From the NCBI GenBank assembly GCA_012845835.1, contig JABAKD010000009.1, positions 7,529,413 to 7,593,412 on the forward strand: a DNA stretch of 64,000 bases. Reading direction: 5' to 3'. Shown here in pieces: positions 27,318 through 38,441 of this stretch. The stretch's first letter is position 1, and each line of letters begins with the position of its first letter. Position numbers and translations under genes: made by a program. This stretch comes from Undaria pinnatifida. Taxonomy: Eukaryota > Sar > Phaeophyceae > Laminariales > Alariaceae. The notes under the pieces are model-generated. The model saw nothing but the letters and a program-made list of their open reading frames with translations, did no database searches and was not told where the DNA came from.

Positions 27318-27733
27318 GTTAGTAGACCAACGCCCGAATGGGTAGGGTGGACCGTAACTGGACCAAGTCCGGCGGAAGGCCATCTCCCATGGCCAGGGGT
27401 TTTGTTAGTGGGTGAGCTTGCGCAAGTCCCACACTACCCGGAAAGATGACATTCCGGGTGGCTATCTCCACCGAAACTGACCCTCAGGGGACAGGCCGGG
27501 TCGACATACACACACACCCGTATACAACGACAGCTTGCGCTGCCAGACCACTGATAGGGACGGCTCACGCTATACCTACAATGGGACTCGAAGGGTGCGC
27601 CAGCTAGCGTTGGGCTGCGAAAGCAACTGAGTTAAATCGACACACGACGCGTATGAAAATACGCGGAAGTGTGGTGAGCTAAAGCTTTATTTTTCCCCAT
27701 CCGCCGGAGGATAAAAAAAAAAAAAAAAAAAAA
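27318..27733 (+). mobile_element. Poly-A-tailed retroelement, longest copy
   Basis: About 415 bp run from gaccaacgcccgaatgggta to catccgccggaggat plus an A-run of about 21 (27713-27733). 63280-63705 is a similarly long copy. 29146-29478 and 5943-6035 are shorter but share the same 3' end. This pattern (constant 3' end, variable 5' end, A-tail) indicates LINE-type retrotransposition. No frame is open, so it is a SINE or a LINE 3' end. Confidence 0.65.
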
Positions 27734-28320
27734 GTTAGAACTGCACGTTCAAAGTGAAGGCACGAGAGCACCCACCGAACGCACCGCATTCAATAGGTAA
27801 GTTGTGCACTACCGGTATCACAGAGGAGAGAGACGTGCTGGTACTGTTGTTGCTGAAGATTCTGTTCTGGGCGCACCGTGAGACTGTAGCCCTGCTGCCG
27901 CGATGCTGCTTGATGCCAGCCCCCAGCAGACAAGAAACTCCGGGCTAGCTACGAGTACTCCGGGCACTTCTTCCGGGTTGCAGACGACACACGATCCAAC
28001 ATTACAAGTTGAAGCTCAGTCGTTCTCTCGCACAGCCAGCACAGAAAAAAGGCAAAAATGTCTCAAAATAATGGAGTCACTCTATTGCGCATGGCGTTGA
28101 TCACTTACAGAGCGCTAGTGTGGCTAGGCGAGTGCACCGGGGGCGGCACGTTGCGCCGGATTTGCCGCATGATTTCAGGCGTAAATCCCTCCATAAAAGT
28201 GCTTCCGAATCTTTTGTGAACTCCAACATTCCGTAGAGCTTGTAGCTTATAGCTTGCATCTCGCTTGCAGCAGGAGAGGCCAAGCTTCCACTTGCACTGC
28301 AAGCTTAGAGCACGGCAGTG

Positions 28321-31300
28321 ATGAGCGCACTATACCACGAAGGGAGGAAGCTTCCGCCGGGGTGGGTGACCTGCGAGTCCGCCAAGTACGGAAAGCCCTA
28401 CTTCTTCAACACGCAGACCGGAAAATCAGTTTGGTTTCCGCCAGAATCAGCAGAATCGCCCTCACAACCTCCGCAACCAGCACCAGCACCCGCCTTCGTC
28501 GGAGACGACTCGTCTTCTCCTCCAGCAAAGCGCTCCCGACAACTGTCACCGCCGCCACCACTACCACCATCACCGCCGCCATCGCGACGACAGATGGATG
28601 TTGCCGATGTGGAAGGCAGTAATAGTAGAGGCGGTGCCGACGCTGCTGCTGATGCTGCTGCTGCTGCTGCTGCCGGTGCTACCACTGCTGCTACCGCTGC
28701 TGCTCCAAGAGCAGGTGTGAAGGTTGCCGTCATTGTGCCTTACAGAGATCAAGATCCTGCCCAGAAGCGGTCAGCGCACTTGAACAGGTTCGTTCCCTAC
28801 ATGGAGGACTTTCTACGGAAGCAACAGCAACAGCACCATCAGCAGCAACTGCAGCAGCAGCAGGGAGAGGGGTCGACGGCGGCAGCGGCAGCGGCTAAGT
28901 TTCATGTGTATGTGGTGGAGCAGTCAACGAACGATGGACGTAAGTTCAACCGCGGGAAGCTTCTCAACATTGGCTTCGACCTGGCAAGGAGGGAGGGGTG
29001 CGGAGCCTTTCTGTTTCATGATGTTGACCTCTTGCCCTCCGATGAGCTGGGAAGGTGAGGAAGGGAGAGGATTGAGGAGTGAGGGATTGCGGAGTTTTTT
29101 GTTGTTCATGTTGCTGTTGCTGTCGTTGGTTTGCTGCATCATCGCCATTTTTTTTTTTTTTTTTTTTTTTTATCCTCCGGCGGATGGGGAAAAATAAAGC
29201 TTTAGCTCACCACACTTCCACGTATTTTCATACGCGTCGTGTGTCGATTTAACTCAGTTGCTTTCGCAGCCCAACGCTAGCTGGCGCACCCTTCGGATCC
29301 CATTGTAGGTATAGCGTAAGCTGTCCCTATCAGTGGTCTTCGTTACAACCACGGCAGCGCAAGCTGCCGTTGTATACGGGTGCGTGTGTATGTCGACCCG
29401 GCCTGTCCCCTGAGGGTCAGTTTCGGTGGAGATAGCCACCCGGAATGTCATCTTTCCGGGTAGTGTGGGACTTGCGCACATTTTTTTTGGTTTTTGCTCA
29501 CGCCAACTAGGCAGAGACTCCTACGAATCAAGACCGATGACAATGGCAAGCCGATACTTGTAGTTTGGCCAAAAAGTTTGCAAAGTTTTTTGGGGGTTAT
29601 TTGCTGAAAGATTCCGGGTAACGTCGTTATGGGGAAATATAACGAAAATATTTTTTTTCTGGCTCTTTTTGGGGTCCTGCGGTCCAACAGGTCAATTTGT
29701 CTATTTTTCATCAAGCCTTGATCAACACTGCCCATCAAACACGATTAACCTTCGATCTCGAGATAGAGCTAACCCATGGTCACGCCTCTTCGTTTCGGGC
29801 CACTTGCACTATCTGCATTTTTGGTGGAAGCTCGTGAAAGCTTCCATGGAAGCTTTCATCGCTTTCATGGAAGCTTTCGTGGAAGTTACTTCCATGGCAG
29901 CTTTCGTGGAAGCTTTCGTGGAGTCTTTCGTGCAAGTTACTTCCGTGGAAGCTTCCATGGAAGCTTTCGTGGAAGCTTAGTTACTTCCATGAAAGCTTCC
30001 ATGAAAGCTTTCGTGGAAGCTTCTTTGAAAGTTACTTCCATGGAAGCTTTCGTGGAAGCTTTCGTGGAAGTTAACTCCCATCGTTGAAAGTTACTTCCAT
30101 GGAAGCTTTCGTGGAAGCTTTCGTGGAAGTTACTTTCATGGAAGCTTTCGTGGAAGCTTTCGTGGAAGCTCCCGTGGAAGTTACTTCCGTGGAAGCTTCC
30201 ATAGCTTCCGTATCTTCCATGGAAGCTTCCATGTAAGCGGTGAAAGCTTTCACGGAAGCTTTCATGAGCTTCCACGCAAAACGCAAGTAGTGCAGGAGAC
30301 CGGGACAAGGCACTTGACAGCGCTGAAGAGTTTATCTCGATCCATGCTCTAGGGCGTGAAAGGTTGCTGGTTTTGTCCTGTGGTCTTCCGTCACATCCTC
30401 TCAAAATTCTGTTTTTCGCCCGTTGGGAGACGATAGAGTTTTTGTCTCAGTTTTCTATGCACCAGCCGCCAAATGTGTTTTTGACAGAAGCCTGATCGGT
30501 GCCCGCCACAAATCACCGGCCGTAGAGTGAGCGTTGTACACCAAGGGGGCGTCGGAGCCCCGAACGAGCTCGCCACGTTCAGAGTTCACGACGCTGTCGT
30601 TGATTTGGTCGAACGAAGTGTGTGGAAAACACGAAATTGCGCCGCGTCTAATCCAAGATTTGCTTGAGAATTTCTCAGGCCGATGTTGGCAAAGATCGCC
30701 GCGAGAAATCATTTTTTTCCGGAATTCCGAAAAGTTTCAAAAAATAATTCTACCAAATTGGGTCCATAGGCGACCGTTCAGGCAAAATTTGGCTGGGATC
30801 TTCGGGAATTTCAAACTTTTGGCCTTCCATTGTCACCGGTCTAATAGACGTAGCTCGGATCCAGGGCCACCCAGCAGGCTCTTCTCCCCCTTCCCCACTA
30901 AGGCATGTGCCTTCGTTTATATCGCGAAAAGACTTTAGCCCTTTCTTCCCTCGTGGACTCGCATCGAAGTGTGCCTACCCGACCCACGCTGCTACTAATG
31001 GGCTCTTTCAGCAGTTGGTTCCTTTTATTTTTCATGTTTGCCTGTAGACTCAAAAGTCCCACCCCGTGAGATTCGAACTCCAGAACCAACTCTAGTAGCA
31101 TTCGAATGTAACCACAAGCCATGATCTTGTCTGTAGTCACAAGACAGACTCCAGTAACTCTGGAGTCGAATAGTAGTGGGGGGTGGAGAGTGAAGACGGT
31201 ATGACTGCCCAACGACAACAGCTGTAGCAGCAGCGGTAGCAGCAGCAGCAGCAGCAGAAGCGGCGGCGGCGGCAGCAGCAATCAACTGATGGATTGATTG

Positions 31301-34300
31301 GCTGGATTTGGTGAGCATGAGCTCGTGGAATGAAAGCTTTCAGACAATGTGCCGCTATACTTCGAAGTATCTGTTTACTGCTGTTGTCGTGGTCTACAGG
31401 CTAGACTATCGATAAAGCCCACAGCAGAGACTACCATTGATACGATACCGGTAGTTTCAGTTCGGCACTGCACTACCACTACCAGATACCATACAGATAG
31501 TTGCACGAGCCGCGAACCTCGCCCGGGTGTGGTTTTTACAATTGTTTACGGCGGCAGCGGGTAAGGGGGGGGGGGTTGGGGGGCGAGGGGGGTGTTGTGC
31601 CTGTCAGCGTGTGCGAGAAGCGGTGCAAGCACTCAGTCGTCTGCCAATGTAGATAGGAGCCAAAGATATACCAGGTATCAGGTACCAGGTACCAGTTGCC
31701 TGCGAGTGCCAGAGTTCGTGACGGCGGCGTCGGCGTCGACGTCGGCGTCGGCAGCGATGACGACGGTGGCGGTGGCAGCTGCGGTCCAGGACGAGGGTAG
31801 GAACGGTGCGGCACAACAAGCCACAAGTACCGTTTCTCGCTTCTTCCGCTGGTGCCTCTCTCCTGGCTTGCCTGCCTTAGCTTCAATGATACCGTCGATG
31901 CTCACGTCGATGTTCACGTTAATGTTCACGTTGATGTTCACGTTGGTGTTCAAGTTGTTCACGTTAGAGATGCAACACTTTTTTTCTGGAAAGGTTCCTC
32001 CATCCGAGAGCTGAAGACCTCTCTAAGGCAAAAACAGATTTGGAAAAAAAATAAAACTGATAAATACCGTAGGATGAAAAATCCCATGGCCTAGGTGCAA
32101 AACGAGAATCAAGCAAAAACTAAGGGGGCTATTGGGTTAAGGAGCCCGTCATTCAGAAACTGGTCCATTTCAGACGAAAAAAGCAACCTCTATCGTAGCA
32201 CGCGTCGTTGATGCTCACGTTGATGCTCACGTTGATGTTCACGTTGTTGTTCACATTGGTGTTCACGTAGATGTTCAAGTAGAAAATCACTCCGATATTA
32301 TCGTTGATGTTGTCGTTTATCTTAACGTTTTATGTTCACGTTGATGTTGCCGTTTTGATGTAGTTTTTGACACGTTAGCGTTATCGATTGTTTCATTTTT
32401 TTTTCTCGCCCCGCCCGCTACTGATGACAGGTGGTACTCGACCCGGCCGGACAGCCCCGTGCACGTCGCGCGTGTGTGGAAGCAGTACAGCAACAACCCG
32501 AAGTAAGCGGTGGGGACGTTAGAGGGGATGGGGGGGGGGCGGTGGCGGTGGCACGTCACTGCTCTGCGTTTGTTCTTGGCTCTTCGATGTGTTAAGTTCG
32601 GCGGCGATGCACACTGTCCCTCCTCCCTTGGTGGTGGTGATGGCGGTGTGCCGCTCTGAACAACCTGGAGGGTCCCGCGCGTGTTGATGTCGCTTCGCTC
32701 ATCTTTGCGAGCTGCGGAACCCTCTCCCGCCCTGCCCCTCCCCCATCGCTCGGCTGTCTGTCCCTCTCGCGCCGTCATGGGCCGCATGCTTCTTCTACAG
32801 CAAAACTGTAATTACAAATTATAACACGTGAGGGCTTCCTTGTTTGTTCATTGAAATGTTTTTTTTCTTTGAACTCGTTTAGAACTGCAACAATTATCCC
32901 AATCTAATTCCGAGTCACTTGTCCCCAAATGTAATACGTGGGTGCAGTTTTTACGGCTCGGCGGTCTGTTTTCACTCAGGAGACGGCTTCGTACGCACAG
33001 CTGCAAGCATCGCCCAACGTGTTCTGTCATTAAATGGGTAAGGTGTCGCACTGCTGCCCGTCCGTTATCAAAAGTTCGTGCCCAAACGTTGCGACGCGTG
33101 GGATAAACCTTGTCAGGTACTTCGGCGGCGTGGTCGCGTTCAACCGAGAAGATTTCGAGAAGATCAACGGCTTTCCGAATACGTTCTGGGGCTGGGGAGG
33201 CGAAGACGACGAGATGTATAACCGCATCGTCGAGGTGGCCCAAACAAATATATTTTATGTTGCGGGCGAGCGGTAGAATGTAGCCCAGTGGTTTTAGTAA
33301 ATGTGTCCGGACGCAAAAATTCCCCATTTTTTTCTCCTTTTCCCTCTTGTTGGCGAGGAAGGCAAATCGTGATCCTCAGTTGAGATTTTTTCTCGACCTA
33401 CCGATGCCAAAACGGCGCAGCCGCATTTCTGGTCAGTGTTGGCCCGTTTTTGCTACGGCTTGGGGTCAGGGTCGGGGTTATAGGGTTAGGGATTGGGTTG
33501 AGTCTACGCCCGTGCCTTGATCCCACTATTCACTGGAAGTGCTTCCTAGCTAGCCCATAACATACGGCTAAGCTTGAACAATACATGTTGGTTTAGGGAC
33601 TCGAAAAAGCCTTCAACTAGTTGTCGCTGATGCTATTATGATAGTGGGTTTGCGTTGTTGTTGCTTCTGCTGCTGCTGCTGTTGTTTGCGTGGTAGCTTC
33701 GTCGTCATTGCCGGCGTTGTCGCCGTCATCGTCGTCAATCTCGTTTCGCATTTTTTTCGAATCTTATATCGGCTTGTCGACCCGCGGCAGGCGAAACTGC
33801 AGCCTCAGAGTGCGACGGAGGGCGACTTCACGGACCTGGAGGGCTTCGACCTGAAGACCAAGCTTGGTCTGCTCCGCAAGAACGAGGGGTGGAAGTGTCA
33901 AGTCAAGAATGAGGCGCTCGAGGTGACCTCAAAACACATCCCTCCCTATCTAATAACACAAGCCCTCCCTGTCTCGAAACACATCGCTCCCGATGCACCG
34001 CAAGCAGCACAGTAGTACAGAAGCACATCAATACAGCAAGCCGTTTAGTTGATAACGGAGTATATGGTATCGGAGAGCACCCCCTCCCTATATGTAGCAT
34101 CACAGCGGCAAAACAGCAAGCTCATGACCTGATACCGTGGTATACAGTATCGGGAAACACCCCTCCCTGTATACTGCGAGCAGCAAATCAGCACAGCAGC
34201 ACAGCACACAGCAAGATATTCACCTGGTGCCAGGATACCACTCTCGACGAGAGTACAGTAAGGACCGTTGGTGTAATAGGAGCTTGGGGATGAGCCCCTC

Positions 34301-35538
34301 CCCCCCGCCCCCCCCCCTCTTCTGCTGTGCTTTGCCCCTTCTGGCGTGGCTTCTGATGCGTGTTTGTTATGAACGTTTTTTCTGGTGCTAAAGCTTATCT
34401 TCTGGTGCGCGTTTCATCTGATGCGTAGCATTTTTTAAAAACATTTTTTTTGCGGCTGGCTGGCCGTTTTTTGTTGTCAGGAGCACGACAAGACCTGGAG
34501 ACGAAACGGGCTTGCCGACCTCAAGTACAAGGTGCTGGGCAGAACACCCCTGGCCGAGAGAAGCGAGAAGGTAAACGGAAATAACGAGTTATCCCCGCGC
34601 ACCTCAGTCCAGCTCACCCCGCCTCCTCTTACCCCACTTCACTCCACCCCACCCCAACCCACCTTAGCTCAGCTCAGCTCAGCTCAGCTCAGCTCAGCTC
34701 AGCTCAGCTCAGCTCAGCTCAGTGCAGCTCAGTACGATTATAGCGTGCGGCAGCGTAAAACCAATCTCGTTTTCTTTCTGCGCTCTTTGCTTTATTGTGG
34801 GGTTCAGGGTTGTGGTTCCCCCCATCCATTAGGAGATTTAGGTTATGCTGTTGGTCGACGACAAGCTCATGCTGCAGATGTTCTTGGATGCGTGACACTT
34901 GCTGGAGGAGTGGAGGATTGTGGGACGCCTTTTGATGTGTATGCATGCGCCTCTGCCTGTGCCAGATATTTTGCACGGCAGCTGATGATGGGGAAAATCA
35001 TGATGGCAAAATGATGATGATGATGTTGTTGACGTTGGTGTTGAGTGCGCTAGAGCTCCTTGTCTCATCTAGAAAATAGGAGTGGTTTTGCTGTCGCAAC
35101 AAGTATGAACAGAACATGTATTTTGTACCCCTGTGCGAATTTTGTTTAACGGCGTGTCTCGCTCTCGCCCTCTGCGTCTCTCTCTTATTATCGCTCTCTT
35201 CTTTTCTCCCCTCTCTCTTTGTCTCCACCTCTCTTTCGGCCTCTCTCTATCTCCCTCTCTTCGTGTATGTTGCTCTCTCCCTCTCCTCTCTGTCTGCGTC
35301 GTTGTGCGTGTGCTCCCTTTTTTCGTTGTGTTATGTTGCATTTCTTCGCTGATCGAACGAATCCCCTGTACTTCCGTTGAAAAAAAAATAGGTCACCGTG
35401 GATGTCGAGTTCAACGATCACTGGACAGACACCATCACTCACTGGAAACAGTTGGACAAGAGAGCAGAGACACAAGCAGGCATAGACAGCCGTCGACGCA
35501 GCGGTAACGGCGTTATTTCGCCAACCGAGTTACATTGA
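28321..35538 (+). CDS. WW domain fused to a GT7 beta-1,4-galactosyltransferase-type domain, 6 exons
   Basis: Exons: 28321-29054, 32431-32502, 33117-33234, 33791-33922, 34481-34570, 35392-35538. All GT-AG phases agree; 430 aa. Residues 10-41 are a WW domain (LPPGW, W15; YFFNTQTGKSVWFPP, W38), followed by a Pro/Ser/Ala-rich linker. The catalytic part starts near 134 (VAVIVPYRDQ). It contains FHDVDLLP (the DVD metal motif, 234-236), YFGGVVAFNREDFEKINGFP (270-289), WGWGGEDDEMYNRI (293-306) and TWRRNGLADLKYKVL near the C-terminus. These are the B4GALT-family landmarks for UDP-galactose transfer. B4GALT enzymes are usually type II Golgi proteins, but no signal anchor is visible here. A missing 5' exon could explain that. 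The donor after exon 3 (GAG|GTGGCC) is weak. Acceptor sugar and location are unknown. Confidence 0.82.
29146..29478 (-). mobile_element. Poly-A-tailed retroelement, copy in GT7 intron 1
   Basis: Minus-orientation copy: its T-run tail is at 29150-29170, and similarity ends at 29478 inside the acttgcgca word where longer copies continue. It is 5'-truncated by about 85 bp relative to 27318-27733. Confidence 0.65.
29820..30280. repeat. Minisatellite of GGAAGCTT/GAAAGCTTTC palindromes
   Basis: Dozens of AAGCTT-centred self-complementary words (gaagcttccatgg, gaaagctttc, ttcgtggaagct, gttacttccatggaagcttt) are packed into about 450 bp of GT7 intron 1. Because each core is palindromic, the array reads nearly alike on both strands and yields repetitive ORFs both ways. 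These are not genes. Confidence 0.9.
31040..31180 (-). repeat. Dispersed tRNA-like/palindromic repeat (possible SINE)
   Basis: The minus strand has GGAGTTCGAATCTCA (B-box-like) preceded by catggcttgtgg (A-box-like). At 31145-31171 there is a perfect palindrome, gactccag-taa-ctctggagtc. The palindromic part recurs at 47325-47385. The T-stem is poorly paired, so it is not an intact tRNA gene. A similar GGTTCGAATCC word is at 46868-46880 (minus). Confidence 0.3.
31889..32345 (+). repeat. GTTCACGTTGAT 12-bp minisatellite, split by an insertion
   Basis: Variants of gttcacgttgat fill 31889-31963 and resume at 32204-32345. The gap is exactly the TIR-like element 31964-32203. Confidence 0.75.
31964..32203 (+). 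mobile_element. TIR/MITE-like element, copy 2
   Basis: It shares gatgaaaaatcccatggcc, aatcaagcaaaaacta and gggttaaggagcccgtcatt with 3733-3993, and ends cctctatcgtagcac, the inverse of the start of that copy. Confidence 0.5.
32881..32950. mobile_element. 70-bp palindrome-ended element, copy A
   Basis: It starts AGAACTGCAA and ends GGTGCAGTTTT, with core taattccgagtca...tgtccccaaa. Relatives are at 37837-37898, 51243-51305, 52188-52252 and 52570-52634. It lies in GT7 intron 2. Confidence 0.5.
34672..34735 (+). repeat. (AGCTC)n pentanucleotide array
   Basis: About 12 AGCTC units in GT7 intron 5. Confidence 0.95.
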
Positions 35539-36179
35539 CACGACGCGTGCGGAAATGCGATGACATCGAACTCCATTAGAGCTGCATCCACGTTTTCGGA
35601 GACAACTGCTTGAATTTGTGTGCAGGCACATTTTTTTCAGTGCTCATAGGGTTGTAACCCCTCTTGTGGGTCCTCCGACGGAAAATAAATATCGATAAAG
35701 AATACAAACTACGATTTTACGTCGGCAGATGAAGCGGCCCGAGCCGTCGGGCAAGGAGATGTTTTGCGAACTGCTAGTAAGGTGTGCGCCACACGTGCGC
35801 AGGCGGCATAGTGACGCCTGTACTGCTGCATGCATGTTTTTCCTAGCAAGTGTCTCTTTGAAAATATCGCGCTCGTTGTTGTTTTCGGTTGCGCTAGGTG
35901 GGTCTCCGTCTGACTTTTACCCATCCGCCGGGGAGGATAAAAAGAGAACAAAGGAAAAAAAGTTTACAGACGGCGGCCAAGCGCTACGAGCGAAGTGTTA
36001 CATGCGACGCGTTGCACCACAGTATTTCCATCACATGTGTGCGGAAATGCGAAGTGCCACACAAGGTACGGCGGTGGCGGTGCCCCCATGTTTGTATGAG
36101 GCTCTTCCTCGCTTTTTTATAAGCACCCTACCCCTATAACCTTAGCCCATTTTTTTGTTTCTATACCTCACCCACAACA

Positions 36180-36396
36180 GAACACGATTGATTATCTCGG
36201 AGTGTCCATAGGAGAAAAAAATAAAAAGTGCAAAAACCGACGAAAATCCCATGGGGAGCGTAGGCAAACGAGTATCATCGCGTAAGAAGAAATGTCGTTC
36301 CGGCGATTGTGGGGTTGAGGAGTCCCGTCATTTTCGAAAAACACTTTAGCCAAAAAATGGTATACCTTAATACCGACACCGTGGCACGCGAACCTC
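36180..36396 (+). mobile_element. TIR/MITE-like element, weak copy 3
   Basis: Shared wording includes gacgaaaatcccatgg, tggggttgaggagtcccgtc and aaaaaatggtataccttaat. Confidence 0.35.
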
Positions 36397-37836
36397 CCAG
36401 TCGGGATACAGGTATAGCTTTTGGTTTTGGGGGAGGGGTTGAGGGGGCTGGCGAACCGCTGCTGATGCCTGCCTGCAACCCACTCACACATGGGTGTTTG
36501 CCTCGGACAGGCCGGAACTCAATGCCCATTTATGATATGTCAAAATTATTAGGCCCAATCTAGATAAATCGCTGACGTGAGGTATTTTTGAGCAAAGATG
36601 GGTGTGTGCTGCTGCTGTGTTCAGGAGCTCGGCAGGCCTCCCAACGGCGGTCGGGAATACTTTTTTTTTAGTCGAATACCGTGCACCGCTGATGCTGATA
36701 CTTGGCCGAGGCCTGTCATAGGCGTTCGGCTGTGGAGGCGTGCAAAAAATGTCGCAATGCTTCTGCTGTAGCCGGAGAACGGGCTCTACGAACTTACGGG
36801 AACAAGGGGTATGTGGTGTTGGCCGATTATGATTCCTCACAAATATACTTTCCGTCGATGAGACTCCAGGATGAAGACTGGAGAATCCCTTCACACTGTA
36901 GTATAGTGGTTCTCGTCCGTAGCCTTGCAGGACAGGACTTGCGTCAGCGAAGCAGAGCACGAGATGATCCCACAGTTCGATTCGAGAATGAAAAAAGCAT
37001 GCGACTTGTAGAACACAGCGAGCGGGTTGCAGAGCCTCGCGGAACGAAGACATGGAAGGAAAGCCTTTCGTGGAAGCAAGGAAAGCCTTCATGTTTATAG
37101 CGACAATCTAGTCGAAATTAGTGTGGAATTTTTTGCGCAGTTCTAAAAGCGGAGTCCACTCAGGGAGCGAGAGCGGCTCGTAGACTGCTTCCTTTCCGAC
37201 CCAACCCGACCCAGACCCGATCCGACTAGACCCGACCCGACCTGCAAGCCGCGAGCCGATACAACGCCCAGGAACACGCGCCGAGCAGCTCAAGCCTATG
37301 CCAGCAAAAAAAAAAAAAACTCTTCCATGAGACAGCGCAACACAGGGCCGGACAGGACGCGACACGTCGATCGGAAAGTATTAGTAGTATTGCGGCCAAA
37401 AAGTGCGGCAAGCTCTACAGAAGCACGCGTCAGGAAGACAAGACCGGCCACAACGGCCACGTCACGATAGGACAGAAAATAATCCAAAAATAAAAAGCCC
37501 CTCTCCCTCTCCAGTACGCGTAGTACGAAGAAAAAAAGTAGACGGTACATTAATCACTGCAAGTGCCCTTAAAACACTCAAGGCCATCCTATGCATCCAG
37601 CTTTTTATCACCCGCGCCCCGTCCCCCCACCAGGCCACGAAACAAAAAAACAACAGCGGAGGCATAGTCTGCACATCCCCCGCCGGACCCCCCCCCCCGA
37701 GGTCTCTCCCCTTGCTCTAGGAAACGTCGTGCGGTCCAATGGTTGATCGTCTGTCCGGTGCGCCCTTCGTATACAGCAACAGCAGCAGCAGCAGCGGTGG
37801 ATCCTGATTTTTTGTGTTCTTTATGCAAACTCGTTT

Positions 37837-37898
37837 ACTACTGCAACCACACTAATTCCAAGTACTTTGTCCCCAAAATAGAGTGTGTGCAAGTTCTA
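37837..37898. mobile_element. 70-bp palindrome-ended element, copy B
   Basis: actactgcaac...taattccaagtactttgtcc...gtgcaagttcta. The core is almost identical to 52570-52634. Confidence 0.5.
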
Positions 37899-38441
37899 AA
37901 AACACTAAGGCGCGCTCTCTCTAATAAAAATTGAACTACTGTTTGTGCACTAATAGTGTCCCCCCTAAATTCTCCTGATCTCCACGCATGTGCGCTTGGC
38001 CACGTCGTGCGGGATTTTCGCGTCTGGCTTGTCCGCCAGCTCTGCGCCAGGCGGAGTGGGGGTACAGAGGCGGGGGGGGGGAGGGGGGGGGGGGGATGGG
38101 GATAGAGTTGGGTTGGGTTGGGTTGGGGAAGGTACTCATTTGGTGTGGGGGGGTATCACAACGTATTCTAATGTGTATGTCTGTACTTTATATTAGCAAA
38201 ACTTGAAGATGCTGGGCGGGCTGAGGAGTAAATATGGCACGTGCGGGAGGAGTACCATATCGGAATTTTCTACGAATACAGCACAAGCAATAGTCATAAA
38301 ACACACAAAAAAAAACTACCAGTGTATAGTAACACCGCAAAGCAAGTAAAACAGCAATGCATTTATAACCGTTGGAACTATGAATTAACGCCAGAATCAG
38401 GCAAAACAGCAATAAATTCACTGTAAACATGAAACAAAAAG

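Larger units (their letters stand above)
35539..38441. other. Interval between convergent genes; no gene supported
   Basis: It contains a 25-bp remnant of the retroelement 3' end (35919-35946, catccgccgg-ggaggataaaa), a weak TIR-like copy (36180-36396) and a copy of the 70-bp element (37837-37898). Simple tracts include a G-run at 38070-38096. The longest frame (36484-37092, minus, 202 codons) has no recognisable motif, and its opposite strand is also open, so I leave it out as chance. Confidence 0.5.

Noticed and set aside
29669-30404. Repeat-protein ORFs (GSFHGSFRGSF; STKASMKV)
   Set aside because: Both strands are open because the palindromic minisatellite reads alike in both directions, and it lies in a GT7 intron.
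33474-33498. Telomere-like ggttatagggttaggga
   Set aside because: Only about two TTAGGG-type units; too short for an interstitial telomere.
36484-37092. 202-codon minus frame opposite a 132-codon plus frame
   Set aside because: Length is within chance for 64 kb at about 50% GC; no domain, no splice or conservation evidence.
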